NCBI GenBank assembly: GCA_946479615.1
Contig: CAMLGR010000106.1
Span: 1-16,528 of the forward strand
Length of the DNA stretch: 16,528 bases
DNA from: an uncultured Bacteroidota bacterium
GTDB taxonomy: Bacteria; Bacteroidota; Bacteroidia; Chitinophagales; Chitinophagaceae
Direction of reading: 5' to 3'
This document shows, piece after piece, positions 6,921 to 14,793 of this stretch. Below the pieces are notes generated by a model. It saw nothing but the letters and a program-made list of their open reading frames with translations, ran no database searches and was not told the DNA's origin. Made by a program: the position numbers and the translations under genes. Positions within the stretch are counted from its first letter, which is position 1; every line of letters starts with the position of its first letter.

Positions 6921-7433
6921 TTAATCAAACTTATTTTCCCAGCCATCGCCTTTCATCTTTTCGACTTTTTCAATGACTTCGTTATTGAGGGAATTTTTAT
7001 AGACGGAGATTTTTTGGGAAACAGCATTATCAGCAGTGCCGATAATTTCAGCGGCGAGTATGCCGGCGTTTTTAGCTGCATTAAGTGCTACGGTAGCTAC
7101 CGGAACACCATTCGGCATTTGCAGAATGGATAATACCGAATCCCATCCATCGATCGAATTGGAAGATCTGATAGGAACCCCGATCACGGGGAGGGGAGTA
7201 ATGGATGCGACCATACCGGGAAGGTGGGCGGCGCCGCCGGCACCGGCAATAATCACTTTCAACCCTCTTTCCCTGGCCTTTTGCGCATATTCGACCATAC
7301 GTAATGGGGTCCGGTGAGCCGATACTACCGTTACTTCGTGTGCAATGCCGAATTGCTTCAGTATATCAGCGGCAGCCTGCATCACAGGAAGATCGCTGTC
7401 GCTTCCCATTATAATACCAACCAGAGGGTTCAT
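6921..7433 (-). CDS. purE: N5-carboxyaminoimidazole ribonucleotide mutase (PurE, class I)
   Basis: A 170-residue cytoplasmic enzyme of de novo purine synthesis that converts N5-CAIR, made by PurK, into CAIR. Family motifs are complete: [10 protein letters not shown] at 9-18 (nucleotide-phosphate binding), SAHRTP at 37-42, and [14 protein letters not shown] at 63-76, in which His69 sits in the conserved A-A-H-L-P-G segment. The length is typical of class I PurE octamers. Its usual partner purK is on the same strand but about 5.9 kb upstream in transcription order, with the efflux operon between them in the opposite orientation. The start at 7433 begins [14 protein letters not shown], leaving a normal short N-terminus. 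The upstream gap (7434-7628) is shared with the divergent efflux operon. Confidence 0.97.
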   Translation of the reverse strand: MNPLVGIIMGSDSDLPVMQAAADILKQFGIAHEVTVVSAHRTPLRMVEYAQKARERGLKVIIAGAGGAAHLPGMVASITPLPVIGVPIRSSNSIDGWDSVLSILQMPNGVPVATVALNAAKNAGILAAEIIGTADNAVSQKISVYKNSLNNEVIEKVEKMKGDGWENKFD

Positions 7434-7559
7434 TTTTTGCTTGTTTGAGAGACAAAGAAACAGGTTTTTTGCGGGGTAAAAAATTATACATCTCCTTGCC
7501 GCTCAGATAGGAACAACGTTAAAAAAAAGTTATCGAAAGCAGGGTTATGGTTTTTTTAT

Positions 7560-7571
7560 CGTCATATGACG
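7560..7571. promoter_or_regulatory. 12-bp palindrome CGTCATATGACG, candidate operator
   Basis: This perfect palindrome lies in the 195-base gap between divergent purE and the efflux operon, 29 bases upstream of the TATATTTG element. Its position and symmetry suit a dimeric regulator of the pump genes. No regulator gene is adjacent, so the binding protein is unknown. Confidence 0.4.
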
Positions 7572-7600
7572 GTGCGGGGTAAATCGACAGAAAACTAATT

Positions 7601-7608
7601 TATATTTG
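7601..7608 (+). promoter_or_regulatory. -7 element of the efflux operon promoter
   Basis: TATATTTG is an exact match to the Bacteroidota TAnnTTTG element and lies 20 bases before the adaptor start codon, implying a very short leader. I see no clear TTG -33 element at the usual distance, which would be compatible with activator dependence through the upstream palindrome. Confidence 0.5.
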
Positions 7609-7628
7609 GAGCCACTATAAATACAATC

Positions 7629-8705
7629 ATGTATCGGATCAACTTCTTATTTTTCTCGTTCTTTTCTATCATTCTATGTATGGCGTTGCTGGCGGGTTGC
7701 AAAGGGAAAAAGAGCCCGGACAGGCCCAGGGAAACTCCACCTCCTGTGGTAGAGGTAATGATAGCCAAACCACAGCGTATTTCCAACGAAATTGAAGCCA
7801 ATGGTACGGTCATGGCCAATGAAGCCGTAGAACTACGTCCCGAGGTAAGCGGTCGCCTTACTTACCTGGATGTGCCCGAGGGTAAAAGAGTGACAAAAGG
7901 AATGGTCCTTGCACGGATCAATAGTGCTGACCTGGCTGCCCAGGTAGAAAAAAGCCGGGTACAACTCCAACTGGCCGAAACCAATCAGCAACGGTTAAAG
8001 ACATTGCTTGATGCAGGAGGTGTGAACCAGGTGGATTATGATGCCGTAGTAAATCAAGCTAATAGTCTGCGCGCTGATATGGCCTATACGCAAACACTGA
8101 TCGATAAAACAGTTATCCGCGCCCCTTTCGATGGTACTATTGGTTTGCGGCAGGTAAGTCCCGGTGCTTATGTTTCTCCTTCCACTATTATTGCTACGGT
8201 ACAGCAGTTAGGAAAATCAAAGATCGATTTTACCCTGCCCGAAGAATACAGCAATATGGTAAGAGTAGGAGATACGGTCAACGTGGAAGTAGATGCCGCA
8301 TCAGATGTAAAACAAAAAGCGGTGGTGACAGCATTGGAGCCCCAGGCAGTGCGCCAGACGCGTAATATTATTGTAAGAGCTGTATTGTTAAAGGCATCGG
8401 CCAATCCCGGCGCTTTTGTAAAAGTGTATGTAGGTGGTGCGAATGTAGATAAGAATGCGATCATGGTTCCTACCAATACTATCATTCCTGATGATAAGAA
8501 TAACCAGCTGATACTGGTAAAACAAGGTAAGGCTACGTTTGTGAATGTGCAAACAGGGTTACGCTCGGCCGATAATGTCGAGATCATTAAAGGAGTGGAA
8601 CCGGGCGATACGATCGTAGTGACAGGTGTGCTTTTCGCAAGACCAAAGCAGGTGCTGAAGATAAAAAGTGTAAAAACCCTGGAGCAACTGGCAGGTTCCA
8701 AATAA
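7629..8705 (+). CDS. RND efflux periplasmic adaptor lipoprotein (AcrA/MexE-like)
   Basis: A 358-residue membrane fusion protein that links the inner-membrane pump to the outer-membrane channel. It has a lipoprotein signal ending L20-L-A-G-C24. Domains follow the family order: first half of the lipoyl/barrel-sandwich domain (about 60-98, ELRPEVSGRLTYLDVPEGKRV), a helical hairpin (about 100-158), the second lipoyl half with the signature TVIRAPFDGTIGLR at 161-174, then the beta-barrel domain (KIDFTLPEEYSNMVRVGDTVNVEVD, about 198-222) and a membrane-proximal domain to the end. The hairpin is short, as in adaptors for many Bacteroidota pumps. It is the first gene of a three-gene operon. The substrate cannot be predicted. 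Confidence 0.95.
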   Translation: MYRINFLFFSFFSIILCMALLAGCKGKKSPDRPRETPPPVVEVMIAKPQRISNEIEANGTVMANEAVELRPEVSGRLTYLDVPEGKRVTKGMVLARINSADLAAQVEKSRVQLQLAETNQQRLKTLLDAGGVNQVDYDAVVNQANSLRADMAYTQTLIDKTVIRAPFDGTIGLRQVSPGAYVSPSTIIATVQQLGKSKIDFTLPEEYSNMVRVGDTVNVEVDAASDVKQKAVVTALEPQAVRQTRNIIVRAVLLKASANPGAFVKVYVGGANVDKNAIMVPTNTIIPDDKNNQLILVKQGKATFVNVQTGLRSADNVEIIKGVEPGDTIVVTGVLFARPKQVLKIKSVKTLEQLAGSK

Positions 8706-8723
8706 TGATTTTATTAACTAATT

Positions 8724-8780
8724 ATGAGGAAGGTGTTCAATGCTGCATTGCAGACATTCATAACTTTCTTTGTTGAGTAA
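8724..8780 (+). other. Possible 18-residue leader ORF between adaptor and pump
   Basis: An ATG at 8724 opens an 18-codon frame (MRKVFNAALQTFITFFVE) that stops at 8778-8780, 9 bases before the pump start. It overlaps a near-palindrome, CAATGC-T-GCATTG (8738-8750). The 84-base gap is unusually wide for an efflux operon, so a leader peptide or a small membrane peptide is possible, but a chance frame of this length is common. Confidence 0.2.
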
Positions 8781-8789
8781 TACGATTGA

Positions 8790-11700
8790 ATGAATATATC
8801 TGAATTATCGCTGAAGCGACCCGTCATGGCCACGGTGATGAACCTGGCGATTATTTTATTCGGTGTCGTCGGACTTACTTTTCTTGCTGTAAGAGATTAT
8901 CCCGCGATAGATCCCCCGATCATTTCTGTGAGTACTTCGTATACCGGTGCCAATTCAGATATCATCGAAAGCCAGATCACGGAGCCATTGGAAAAACAGA
9001 TCAATGGTATACCAGGTATCCGTACTATCACTTCTTCCAGTTCATTAGGAAATAGCCAGATAACGGTTGAGTTTAACCTCGGTGTTGACCTGGAAGCGGC
9101 GGCCAGTGATGTGCGGGATAAAGTAGGACAGGCTGCACGAAGCCTGCCACAGGATATCGATGCCGCCCCTGTGATCAGCAAGTCGGATGCGAACAGCGAT
9201 TTTATCCTCATCCTTGCCGTTCAGAGCCAGACAAAAAGTTTATTGGAACTAAGCGATTATGCCGAGAATGTACTGCAGCAACAATTACAAACCATCGACC
9301 AGGTAAGCGCCATTAATATATTCGGGCAAAAACGTTATTCGATGCGGATTTGGCTGAACCCGGATAAGATGAATGCATATAATGTGGCTTTCTCCGATAT
9401 CCGCAATTCATTGAACAGTGAGAATATCGAGTTGCCGCCGGGTAAGATCTCGGGTAATAATACCGACCTCACGATCCGCGTACTCGGACGGCTCACCACG
9501 GAGCAGCAATTCCGTGACCTGATCATCCGGGAAGACAGTACCGGTATTGTCAGGCTGGGTGATGTAACGCGTATTGAGCTCGGTCCTGAAAACTTAGAGC
9601 AAAGCTGGAAGTATAATGGGGTAAACGCTGTGGGTCTGGCGATTATACCTCAACCGGGAGCGAATAATATCGAGATCGCCGATGAGTTTTACAAGCGTAT
9701 CAAGCAAATAGAAAACGGTACCAAATCCGATATACAATTGAAGGTATTGATCGATAATACCAGGAATATCCGGCAGTCACTGGCCGAAGTGGAGGAGACG
9801 CTGATCATATCTTTTATACTGGTGGTACTCGTGATCTTTTTATTCTTCCGTGACTGGCTGATCGCGATCCGCCCGTTGATCGATATCCCGATCTCGCTGG
9901 TAGCAACCTTCTTTATTATGTACCTGGCCGGGTTCTCGGTTAATATTCTTACCCTGCTGGCGATCGTACTGGCCACCGGCCTCGTAGTGGATGACGGAAT
10001 TGTGGTCACGGAAAATATATTCAAGAAACTGGAACAGGGAATGCCGATCCGGAAAGCGGCGATCGCGGGCAGTAAAGAAATCTTTTTTGCCGTTATATCT
10101 ACTTCAATTACACTGGCTATTGTATTCTTGCCTGTAATTTTTCTTGAGGGTTTTATCGGACGGCTTTTCCGTGAGTTTGGTGTATCGCTGGCAGCAGCCG
10201 TACTGGTATCTGCTTTTGTATCCCTGACCATTACCCCTGTATTGAACGTGGTAATGCACCGGAAGAAGGCCGGGCATGGCTGGTTCTATAATAAAACAGA
10301 ACCTTTTTTCCGTGGCATGGAGAATGGCTACAGAAGAGCTTTGCGTTCGTTTATGCGTGTCCGCTGGATGGCCTGGGTAGTGATCGGTATTTGCGCGATG
10401 ATCATGTGGTTGATCTTTGGTAATCTGAAAAGTGAGCTTGCCCCGATGGAAGACCGCAGTAATATTCGTTTCTCGGTCATTCTTCCCGAAGGAACCAGTT
10501 ATAGTTCGATGCAGGTAATTGCGGATAAAGTAACCAACTTCCTGTACGATTCGGTTCCCGAACGTGATTTTGTATTTACCCGGACCGGCGGTGGTGGAAA
10601 CGGGGGCAGTACCACGCAACCACGGATTGGTTTAATACCACCCGGTGAACGAAACCGGTCACAGGCACAGATCGCTGCCGACCTGCAACGAAAAATGGGA
10701 CGTTTTAACGAGGCCCGTATAGCTGCACTCCAGGAACAAACGATCTCAGTTGGTTTTGGGGGAAGAGGTAGTTTGCCTGTACAATTCATCCTGCAAAACC
10801 AGGACCTTGACAAACTGCGTGACATCATTCCTAAATTCCTCGACGAAGCAAGAGCCGATAAAACATTTTCCACGGTTGATGTGAATCTTAAATTCAACCG
10901 GCCCGAATTGCAGCTGACTGTTGACCGGATGAAAATTAAAGATCTCGGTCTTTCTACCCAGGATGTGATCGCGACGATACAGGCCGCCTTCAGCGGGGGA
11001 CGACTGGCTTATTATATTCAGAATGGATTCCAGTATTCAGTGATCGCGCAGGTGGAACGCAATGACAGGAATAAACCCGGCGATATCGAAAAATTATATG
11101 TCCGGAATAATGCCGGTCAGAGTATACCGCTTGATGCCGTGGTGCACCTGACGGAGAGTACGAACCCTGCTACTTTGTTCCACTATAACCGGTACAAGGC
11201 AGCTACGATCTCAGCCTCCTTGTCGGAAGGATATACTATTGGCGATGGAATAGAAGCGATGCAAAAGATATCCAATAAATTATTGGATGAAAGTTATCAA
11301 ACGGCCTTGTCAGGACCATCGAGGGATTATGCAGAAAGTTCTTCCAACATTATGTTTGCTTTTCTGCTGGCCCTGGTATTGATCTACCTGGTGTTGGCGG
11401 CACAGTTTGAGAGTTTCTTTGATCCGTTTATCATCATGTTCACGGTACCACTTGCGCTGGCAGGGGCTTTGCTAAGTTTATGGGTATTCGGGCAAACATT
11501 GAATATCTTTTCCGAGATCGGTATGATCATGCTGATCGGGCTGGTAACGAAGAACGGGATATTGATCGTTGAATTTGCCAACCAGCGCCGGGAACATGGG
11601 CTTGAGAAAATGGATGCGGTCATAGATGCAGCGACGCAGCGTTTGCGTCCTATCCTGATGACCAGTCTCGCGACTTCATTAGGTGCATTGCCGATCGCAT

Positions 11701-11885
11701 TGAGCCTTGGTGCTTCTTCAGCCAGCCGGGTTCCATTAGGTATTGTAGTCGTATGCGGTATCCTGTTCTCGCTGATCCTTACCTTGTTTGTAATTCCGGC
11801 AGTATATACATATATATCCGGTAAACATAAAGAAGAAAAAGACGAAGACCTTGATGATGAAACCAAAGCGGTTTATGGAGGATAA
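8790..11885 (+). CDS. RND multidrug efflux pump, inner-membrane subunit (AcrB/MexF, HAE1-like)
   Basis: A 1031-residue proton-driven transporter, the normal length for HAE1 pumps. The N-terminus is the standard ISELSLKRPVMATV ahead of the first membrane helix. The proton relay is intact: Asp401 and Asp402 in GLVVDDGIVVTENI (transmembrane helix 4) and Lys921 in GLVTKNGILIVEFANQ (helix 10), equivalent to Asp407/Asp408/Lys940 of AcrB. Two large periplasmic loops (about 33-335 and 545-850) contain the porter and docking domains, including YTGANSDIIESQITEPLE and SSSSLGNSQITVEF. A glycine-rich stretch, TGGGGNGGST, lies at 599-608 in the second loop. It follows the adaptor by 84 bases and precedes the TolC-like gene by 9. 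The C-terminus is acidic and cytoplasmic (EEKDEDLDDE). Drugs, bile salts or metabolites are possible substrates. Confidence 0.97.
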   Translation: MNISELSLKRPVMATVMNLAIILFGVVGLTFLAVRDYPAIDPPIISVSTSYTGANSDIIESQITEPLEKQINGIPGIRTITSSSSLGNSQITVEFNLGVDLEAAASDVRDKVGQAARSLPQDIDAAPVISKSDANSDFILILAVQSQTKSLLELSDYAENVLQQQLQTIDQVSAINIFGQKRYSMRIWLNPDKMNAYNVAFSDIRNSLNSENIELPPGKISGNNTDLTIRVLGRLTTEQQFRDLIIREDSTGIVRLGDVTRIELGPENLEQSWKYNGVNAVGLAIIPQPGANNIEIADEFYKRIKQIENGTKSDIQLKVLIDNTRNIRQSLAEVEETLIISFILVVLVIFLFFRDWLIAIRPLIDIPISLVATFFIMYLAGFSVNILTLLAIVLATGLVVDDGIVVTENIFKKLEQGMPIRKAAIAGSKEIFFAVISTSITLAIVFLPVIFLEGFIGRLFREFGVSLAAAVLVSAFVSLTITPVLNVVMHRKKAGHGWFYNKTEPFFRGMENGYRRALRSFMRVRWMAWVVIGICAMIMWLIFGNLKSELAPMEDRSNIRFSVILPEGTSYSSMQVIADKVTNFLYDSVPERDFVFTRTGGGGNGGSTTQPRIGLIPPGERNRSQAQIAADLQRKMGRFNEARIAALQEQTISVGFGGRGSLPVQFILQNQDLDKLRDIIPKFLDEARADKTFSTVDVNLKFNRPELQLTVDRMKIKDLGLSTQDVIATIQAAFSGGRLAYYIQNGFQYSVIAQVERNDRNKPGDIEKLYVRNNAGQSIPLDAVVHLTESTNPATLFHYNRYKAATISASLSEGYTIGDGIEAMQKISNKLLDESYQTALSGPSRDYAESSSNIMFAFLLALVLIYLVLAAQFESFFDPFIIMFTVPLALAGALLSLWVFGQTLNIFSEIGMIMLIGLVTKNGILIVEFANQRREHGLEKMDAVIDAATQRLRPILMTSLATSLGALPIALSLGASSASRVPLGIVVVCGILFSLILTLFVIPAVYTYISGKHKEEKDEDLDDETKAVYGG

Positions 11886-11894
11886 AAAGAAAAA

Positions 11895-13190
11895 ATGAAA
11901 AGGGGATTAATCATATTAGCAGGTATGCTGTCCAGTCTCTGTGGTTTTACACAAACCCTGAAACTGGAAGATGCCGTGAATATTGCTTTGAAGAACAGCC
12001 TGGACATACAGATCGTAAAGAACAATGTCGCTATCGCTGATATCAATAATAATATCGGTGTAGCCGGTGGGTTGCCGGTGGTGACCGCTGCTGCATCGGA
12101 CAATGAGCAGGTGACGAATGTCAACCAGAAATTAAATACCGGTACGATCATCAAACGAAGTGATGCAGCGGGTAATAATTTTTCTGCCAATGTCTCGGCA
12201 GGTATGTTATTGTATAATGGATTAAGGGTAGTGGCCACCAAGCACCGGCTGGAGCAACTGGAATTGCAAAGCGAACAATATGTCAATGCACAGGTGCAAA
12301 ACACTATTGCATCGGTGATGACAAGCTATTATGATATCGTTCGCCAGCAGGCATATATCAAAACCATCGATCAATCGATAGAAGTAGCACAGAAAAGACT
12401 GGATGTTGTAAAGACACAGCAATCGGTCGGGTATGCAAATAATGCGGATCTCTACCAGTCGCAACTGGATTTAAATACCTTATTACAAAGCCGCGAATCG
12501 CAGCTATTGGTTGCGCAGCAGGCAAAGACAGATCTGCTGACATTATTAAGTCTTCGCCCTGATTCTGTTATCTCCATAGAAGATACGATCATTGTAGACC
12601 GTGGACTTACGCTGGGTGATATTCTTTCCAATATCGGGCGCAATGCCGATGTTATGGCCGCCGATTACGATATCAGGATCAGTGAATACATTGTCAGGGA
12701 AACAGCGGCACAACGGTATCCATCCCTTCGTGCGAATGCCGGCTATAATTTCAGCCGTAACCAGACAGCGGCAGGTAACCTGTTGCTGAACCAGAGCCGT
12801 GGACCGGTTGCAGGGATATCGTTAAGTATACCTATCTATAATGGATCCATCTACAAACGGCAGCAACGCGTAGCGGAAATAAATGTAAAGAACACCGTAT
12901 TGCAAAAAGATATTTTGCTTCGTGACTATAACTCCGGTGCGGTGCGCACCTTCCAGGCATATAACAATAGTATGCAGCAGTTGGAAACACAGCAACAGAA
13001 TGTGGAGCTTGCCCGGAAATTACTCGACCTGGCACTACTCCGGTTTCAATACCGCCAGGCAACGATCCTCGAAGTAAGACAGGCGCAGGAAAGTTTTGAG
13101 AATGCATCTTATACATTGACCAACCTGAATTTTGCCGGCAAATCGGCGGAGATCGAGTTGAAGAGGGTGGTGAACCAGTTGGGGAATTAA
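11895..13190 (+). CDS. TolC-like outer-membrane efflux protein
   Basis: A 431-residue outer-membrane factor that completes the tripartite pump. It has a Sec signal peptide (about residues 1-20, GMLSSLCGFTQ) followed directly by TLKLEDAVNIALKNSLDI, the usual start of the OEP domain. Two OEP repeats are visible, each a long helical pair with Q-rich coiled-coil stretches (SQLDLNTLLQSRESQLLVAQQ in the first half, NNSMQQLETQQQNVELARKLL in the second), with the YNG-type strand sequences (LYNGLRV, IPIYNGSIY) marking the beta-barrel segments. No lipobox is present, unlike OprM/CusC members. The start lies 9 bases after the pump stop, behind an A-rich leader (AAAAAGAAAAA), so the three genes are almost certainly one transcript. 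Confidence 0.94.
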   Translation: MKRGLIILAGMLSSLCGFTQTLKLEDAVNIALKNSLDIQIVKNNVAIADINNNIGVAGGLPVVTAAASDNEQVTNVNQKLNTGTIIKRSDAAGNNFSANVSAGMLLYNGLRVVATKHRLEQLELQSEQYVNAQVQNTIASVMTSYYDIVRQQAYIKTIDQSIEVAQKRLDVVKTQQSVGYANNADLYQSQLDLNTLLQSRESQLLVAQQAKTDLLTLLSLRPDSVISIEDTIIVDRGLTLGDILSNIGRNADVMAADYDIRISEYIVRETAAQRYPSLRANAGYNFSRNQTAAGNLLLNQSRGPVAGISLSIPIYNGSIYKRQQRVAEINVKNTVLQKDILLRDYNSGAVRTFQAYNNSMQQLETQQQNVELARKLLDLALLRFQYRQATILEVRQAQESFENASYTLTNLNFAGKSAEIELKRVVNQLGN

Positions 13191-13191
13191 G

Positions 13192-13326
13192 TGATTGGGA
13201 GATTGGGTGATTTGAAAGTTTATCTATTCCAAAATTCAATACGGTGATCAGCGGATTGAATTTTGGAAGTAAGCTGCTGTTAGATGGTAATTTCCCAATC
13301 ATTAAATTGCCGCATCACCAAATCTC
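13192..13326. terminator. Nested inverted repeats between convergent tolC-like and purK genes
   Basis: The 138-base gap contains a perfect 14-bp stem, TTCCAAAATTCAAT (13227-13240) with ATTGAATTTTGGAA (13255-13268), around a 14-base loop. Outside it, 13199-13211 pairs with 13314-13326 at 12 of 13 positions, and TGATTGGGA (13192-13200) pairs with 13293-13301 exactly. The set could stop transcription from both sides. The outer pairs overlap at one arm, so alternative folds are possible. Confidence 0.6.
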
Positions 13327-13328
13327 TT

Positions 13329-14450
13329 TTACGCTTTCACCTTCAACGTTCTCTTCACAATATTCGCTTTGTGCGTTAAATCCTGTTTTTCCTTGCTGAT
13401 GATTGTAACATGTCCCATCTTGCGGCCGGGTTTGGTTTGCTTTTTACCATAGAGGTGTACAAACGCATTATCGATCTTTAGAATTTCATCCAATCCTTCA
13501 TATATGGCATCGCCGCTATAACCATCACAACCGATGATATTGAGCATTACAGAAGGAAGAATGGGATCGGTATTTCCCAATGGATAACCGAGTATGACCC
13601 GCCAGAGCATATCAAACTGTGAACTATAATGCGCTTCGATGGTATGATGCCCGCTGTTGTGTACACGCGGTGCTGTTTCATTGACCAGCACATCCCCATT
13701 TTTATCAACAAACATCTCTACTGCATAGATGCCGGGTGATTTAAAATTGCGCACTACGGAAACGGCAATGGCCTCGATCTTCCAGACCGTTTTTTCATCC
13801 AGGGCAGCCGGGCAAAGCTGGTAATCGAGCAGGTTGAGATCCTTGTCAACTATCATTTCAACAGGAGGATAAAGCACGGTTTCTCCTTTTTCATTGATCG
13901 CCACCATTTGTGCGATCTCTTTATCGATCAGCACCATTTTTTCCAGTACGGATGGAGCGTTGAACCCTTTGGAAAGATCATCTTTTGTTTTGATGACTTG
14001 TACACCGCGGCCATCATAACCGCCTTCTCCTATTTTATGTACAGCCGGCAGGAAACCGGCGTGGTCCTGGAGTTCGGCCAGTTTTTGGGTGATCGTAAAC
14101 TCCGGGCTGGGGATCTCGTGTTGTTTGTAATATTCTTTTTGTAATATTTTATTCTTGATTGTACGAAGTACAGCCGGTTTGGGATATACTTTCACGCCTT
14201 CGGCTTCGAGTTTTTCGAGGGCTTCGATGTTTACATTCTCGATTTCGATCGTAATAGCATCCAATCCTTTTCCAAAATTATATACGGCATTGAATTCTTT
14301 AATATCTCCTTTGGTGAAATGATGGCAGAGATGAGCGGAGGGACAATCCGCATCGTTTTCCATGACAAATGTTTCAACGGGATAATTGGCTGCTGCCTGT
14401 AATAACATCCTGCCAAGCTGGCCACCACCGAGGATACCTGTTTTTTGCAT
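13329..14450 (-). CDS. purK: N5-carboxyaminoimidazole ribonucleotide synthase (PurK)
   Basis: A 373-residue ATP-grasp enzyme that uses ATP and bicarbonate to turn AIR into N5-CAIR, the substrate of PurE. The N-terminal nucleotide-binding motif is ILGGGQLGRM (6-15). The ATP-grasp glycine loop is GEGGYDGRGV (141-150), and the metal/ATP-binding end is AVEMFVD (243-249) followed by VNETAPRVHNSGHHT (256-270), all diagnostic of PurK. The length is normal and no frameshift is seen. It converges on the TolC-like gene and is divergent from the dioxygenase. Its partner purE lies on the same strand beyond the efflux operon. The start at 14450 begins MQKTGILGGGQLG, as expected for the family. Confidence 0.97.
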   Translation of the reverse strand: MQKTGILGGGQLGRMLLQAAANYPVETFVMENDADCPSAHLCHHFTKGDIKEFNAVYNFGKGLDAITIEIENVNIEALEKLEAEGVKVYPKPAVLRTIKNKILQKEYYKQHEIPSPEFTITQKLAELQDHAGFLPAVHKIGEGGYDGRGVQVIKTKDDLSKGFNAPSVLEKMVLIDKEIAQMVAINEKGETVLYPPVEMIVDKDLNLLDYQLCPAALDEKTVWKIEAIAVSVVRNFKSPGIYAVEMFVDKNGDVLVNETAPRVHNSGHHTIEAHYSSQFDMLWRVILGYPLGNTDPILPSVMLNIIGCDGYSGDAIYEGLDEILKIDNAFVHLYGKKQTKPGRKMGHVTIISKEKQDLTHKANIVKRTLKVKA

Positions 14451-14454
14451 GAGG

Positions 14455-14462
14455 CAAAGATA
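14455..14462 (-). promoter_or_regulatory. -7-like element directly upstream of purK
   Basis: Read on the minus strand this is TATCTTTG, an exact TAnnTTTG match, ending only 4 bases before the purK start codon. If used, the transcript would have almost no leader. No -33 element is obvious, and the match may be chance. Confidence 0.3.
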
Positions 14463-14629
14463 TATGGAGAATTGGAAAATTCTGGGATCGGGAAATTGAC
14501 TGAAAGCAGGAGTTTTATGCCAACAATGAAATTTATTGGTATCTGTAATGAATTTTCAAATGAAGAAGATTTCCCGATTCTCCCCCCAAAGCCTCCTAAT
14601 TCAATAAATCCGGTTCCGACATATTTTAC

Positions 14630-14637
14630 TAGCTTTG
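14630..14637 (+). promoter_or_regulatory. -7-like element upstream of the dioxygenase
   Basis: TAGCTTTG matches TAnnTTTG on the + strand and lies 156 bases before the dioxygenase start. The two palindromes at 14694 and 14748 would then fall within the transcribed leader, where a bound repressor could block elongation. Confidence 0.35.
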
Positions 14638-14693
14638 TCCCATGCTTCCGGATTATCCTCATAAGCTTTTCTCCGACGAACGCACACAGTTCA

Positions 14694-14709
14694 GTTTGCT
14701 CATGCAAAC
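14694..14709. promoter_or_regulatory. Inverted repeat GTTTGC-TCAT-GCAAAC, candidate operator
   Basis: Perfect 6-bp half sites with a 4-base spacer, 84 bases before the dioxygenase start. The 16-bp dyad has the size of a site for a dimeric helix-turn-helix regulator. The protein that would bind is unknown. Confidence 0.35.
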
Positions 14710-14747
14710 CCTTGCCATGGATACTTGTGAATTTTGAAAATGTATCG

Positions 14748-14761
14748 TCCTGCCAGCAGGA
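14748..14761. promoter_or_regulatory. Inverted repeat TCCTGC-CA-GCAGGA, candidate operator
   Basis: Perfect 6-bp half sites around a 2-base centre, 32 bases before the dioxygenase start codon. The spacer is too short for a stable hairpin, which favours a protein-binding dyad over an RNA structure. Confidence 0.35.
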
Positions 14762-14793
14762 ACCTATTCATCATTCTTAATTCATAATTTTCA

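Larger units (their letters stand above)
14451..14793. other. 343-base divergent intergenic region, purK and dioxygenase
   Basis: No convincing gene lies here. A + strand frame at 14445-14780 (111 codons) overlaps the purK start and has low-complexity, non-conserved-looking content. The region holds promoter-like elements for both genes, two operator-like palindromes, an ATCGGGAAAT/ATTTCCCGAT inverted pair (14488-14497 and about 14567-14576) and an AATTCATAATT string near 14779. Confidence 0.7.

Noticed and set aside
10499..10897. Long antisense frames inside the pump gene, including 10104-10619 and 11384-11866.
   Set aside because: They are shadows of the strongly supported + strand pump gene, with no family motifs of their own.
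14445..14780. A 111-codon + strand frame between purK and the dioxygenase.
   Set aside because: It overlaps the purK start, has biased low-complexity content with many P, S and F residues, no recognisable motif or leader, and runs through the operator-like dyads.
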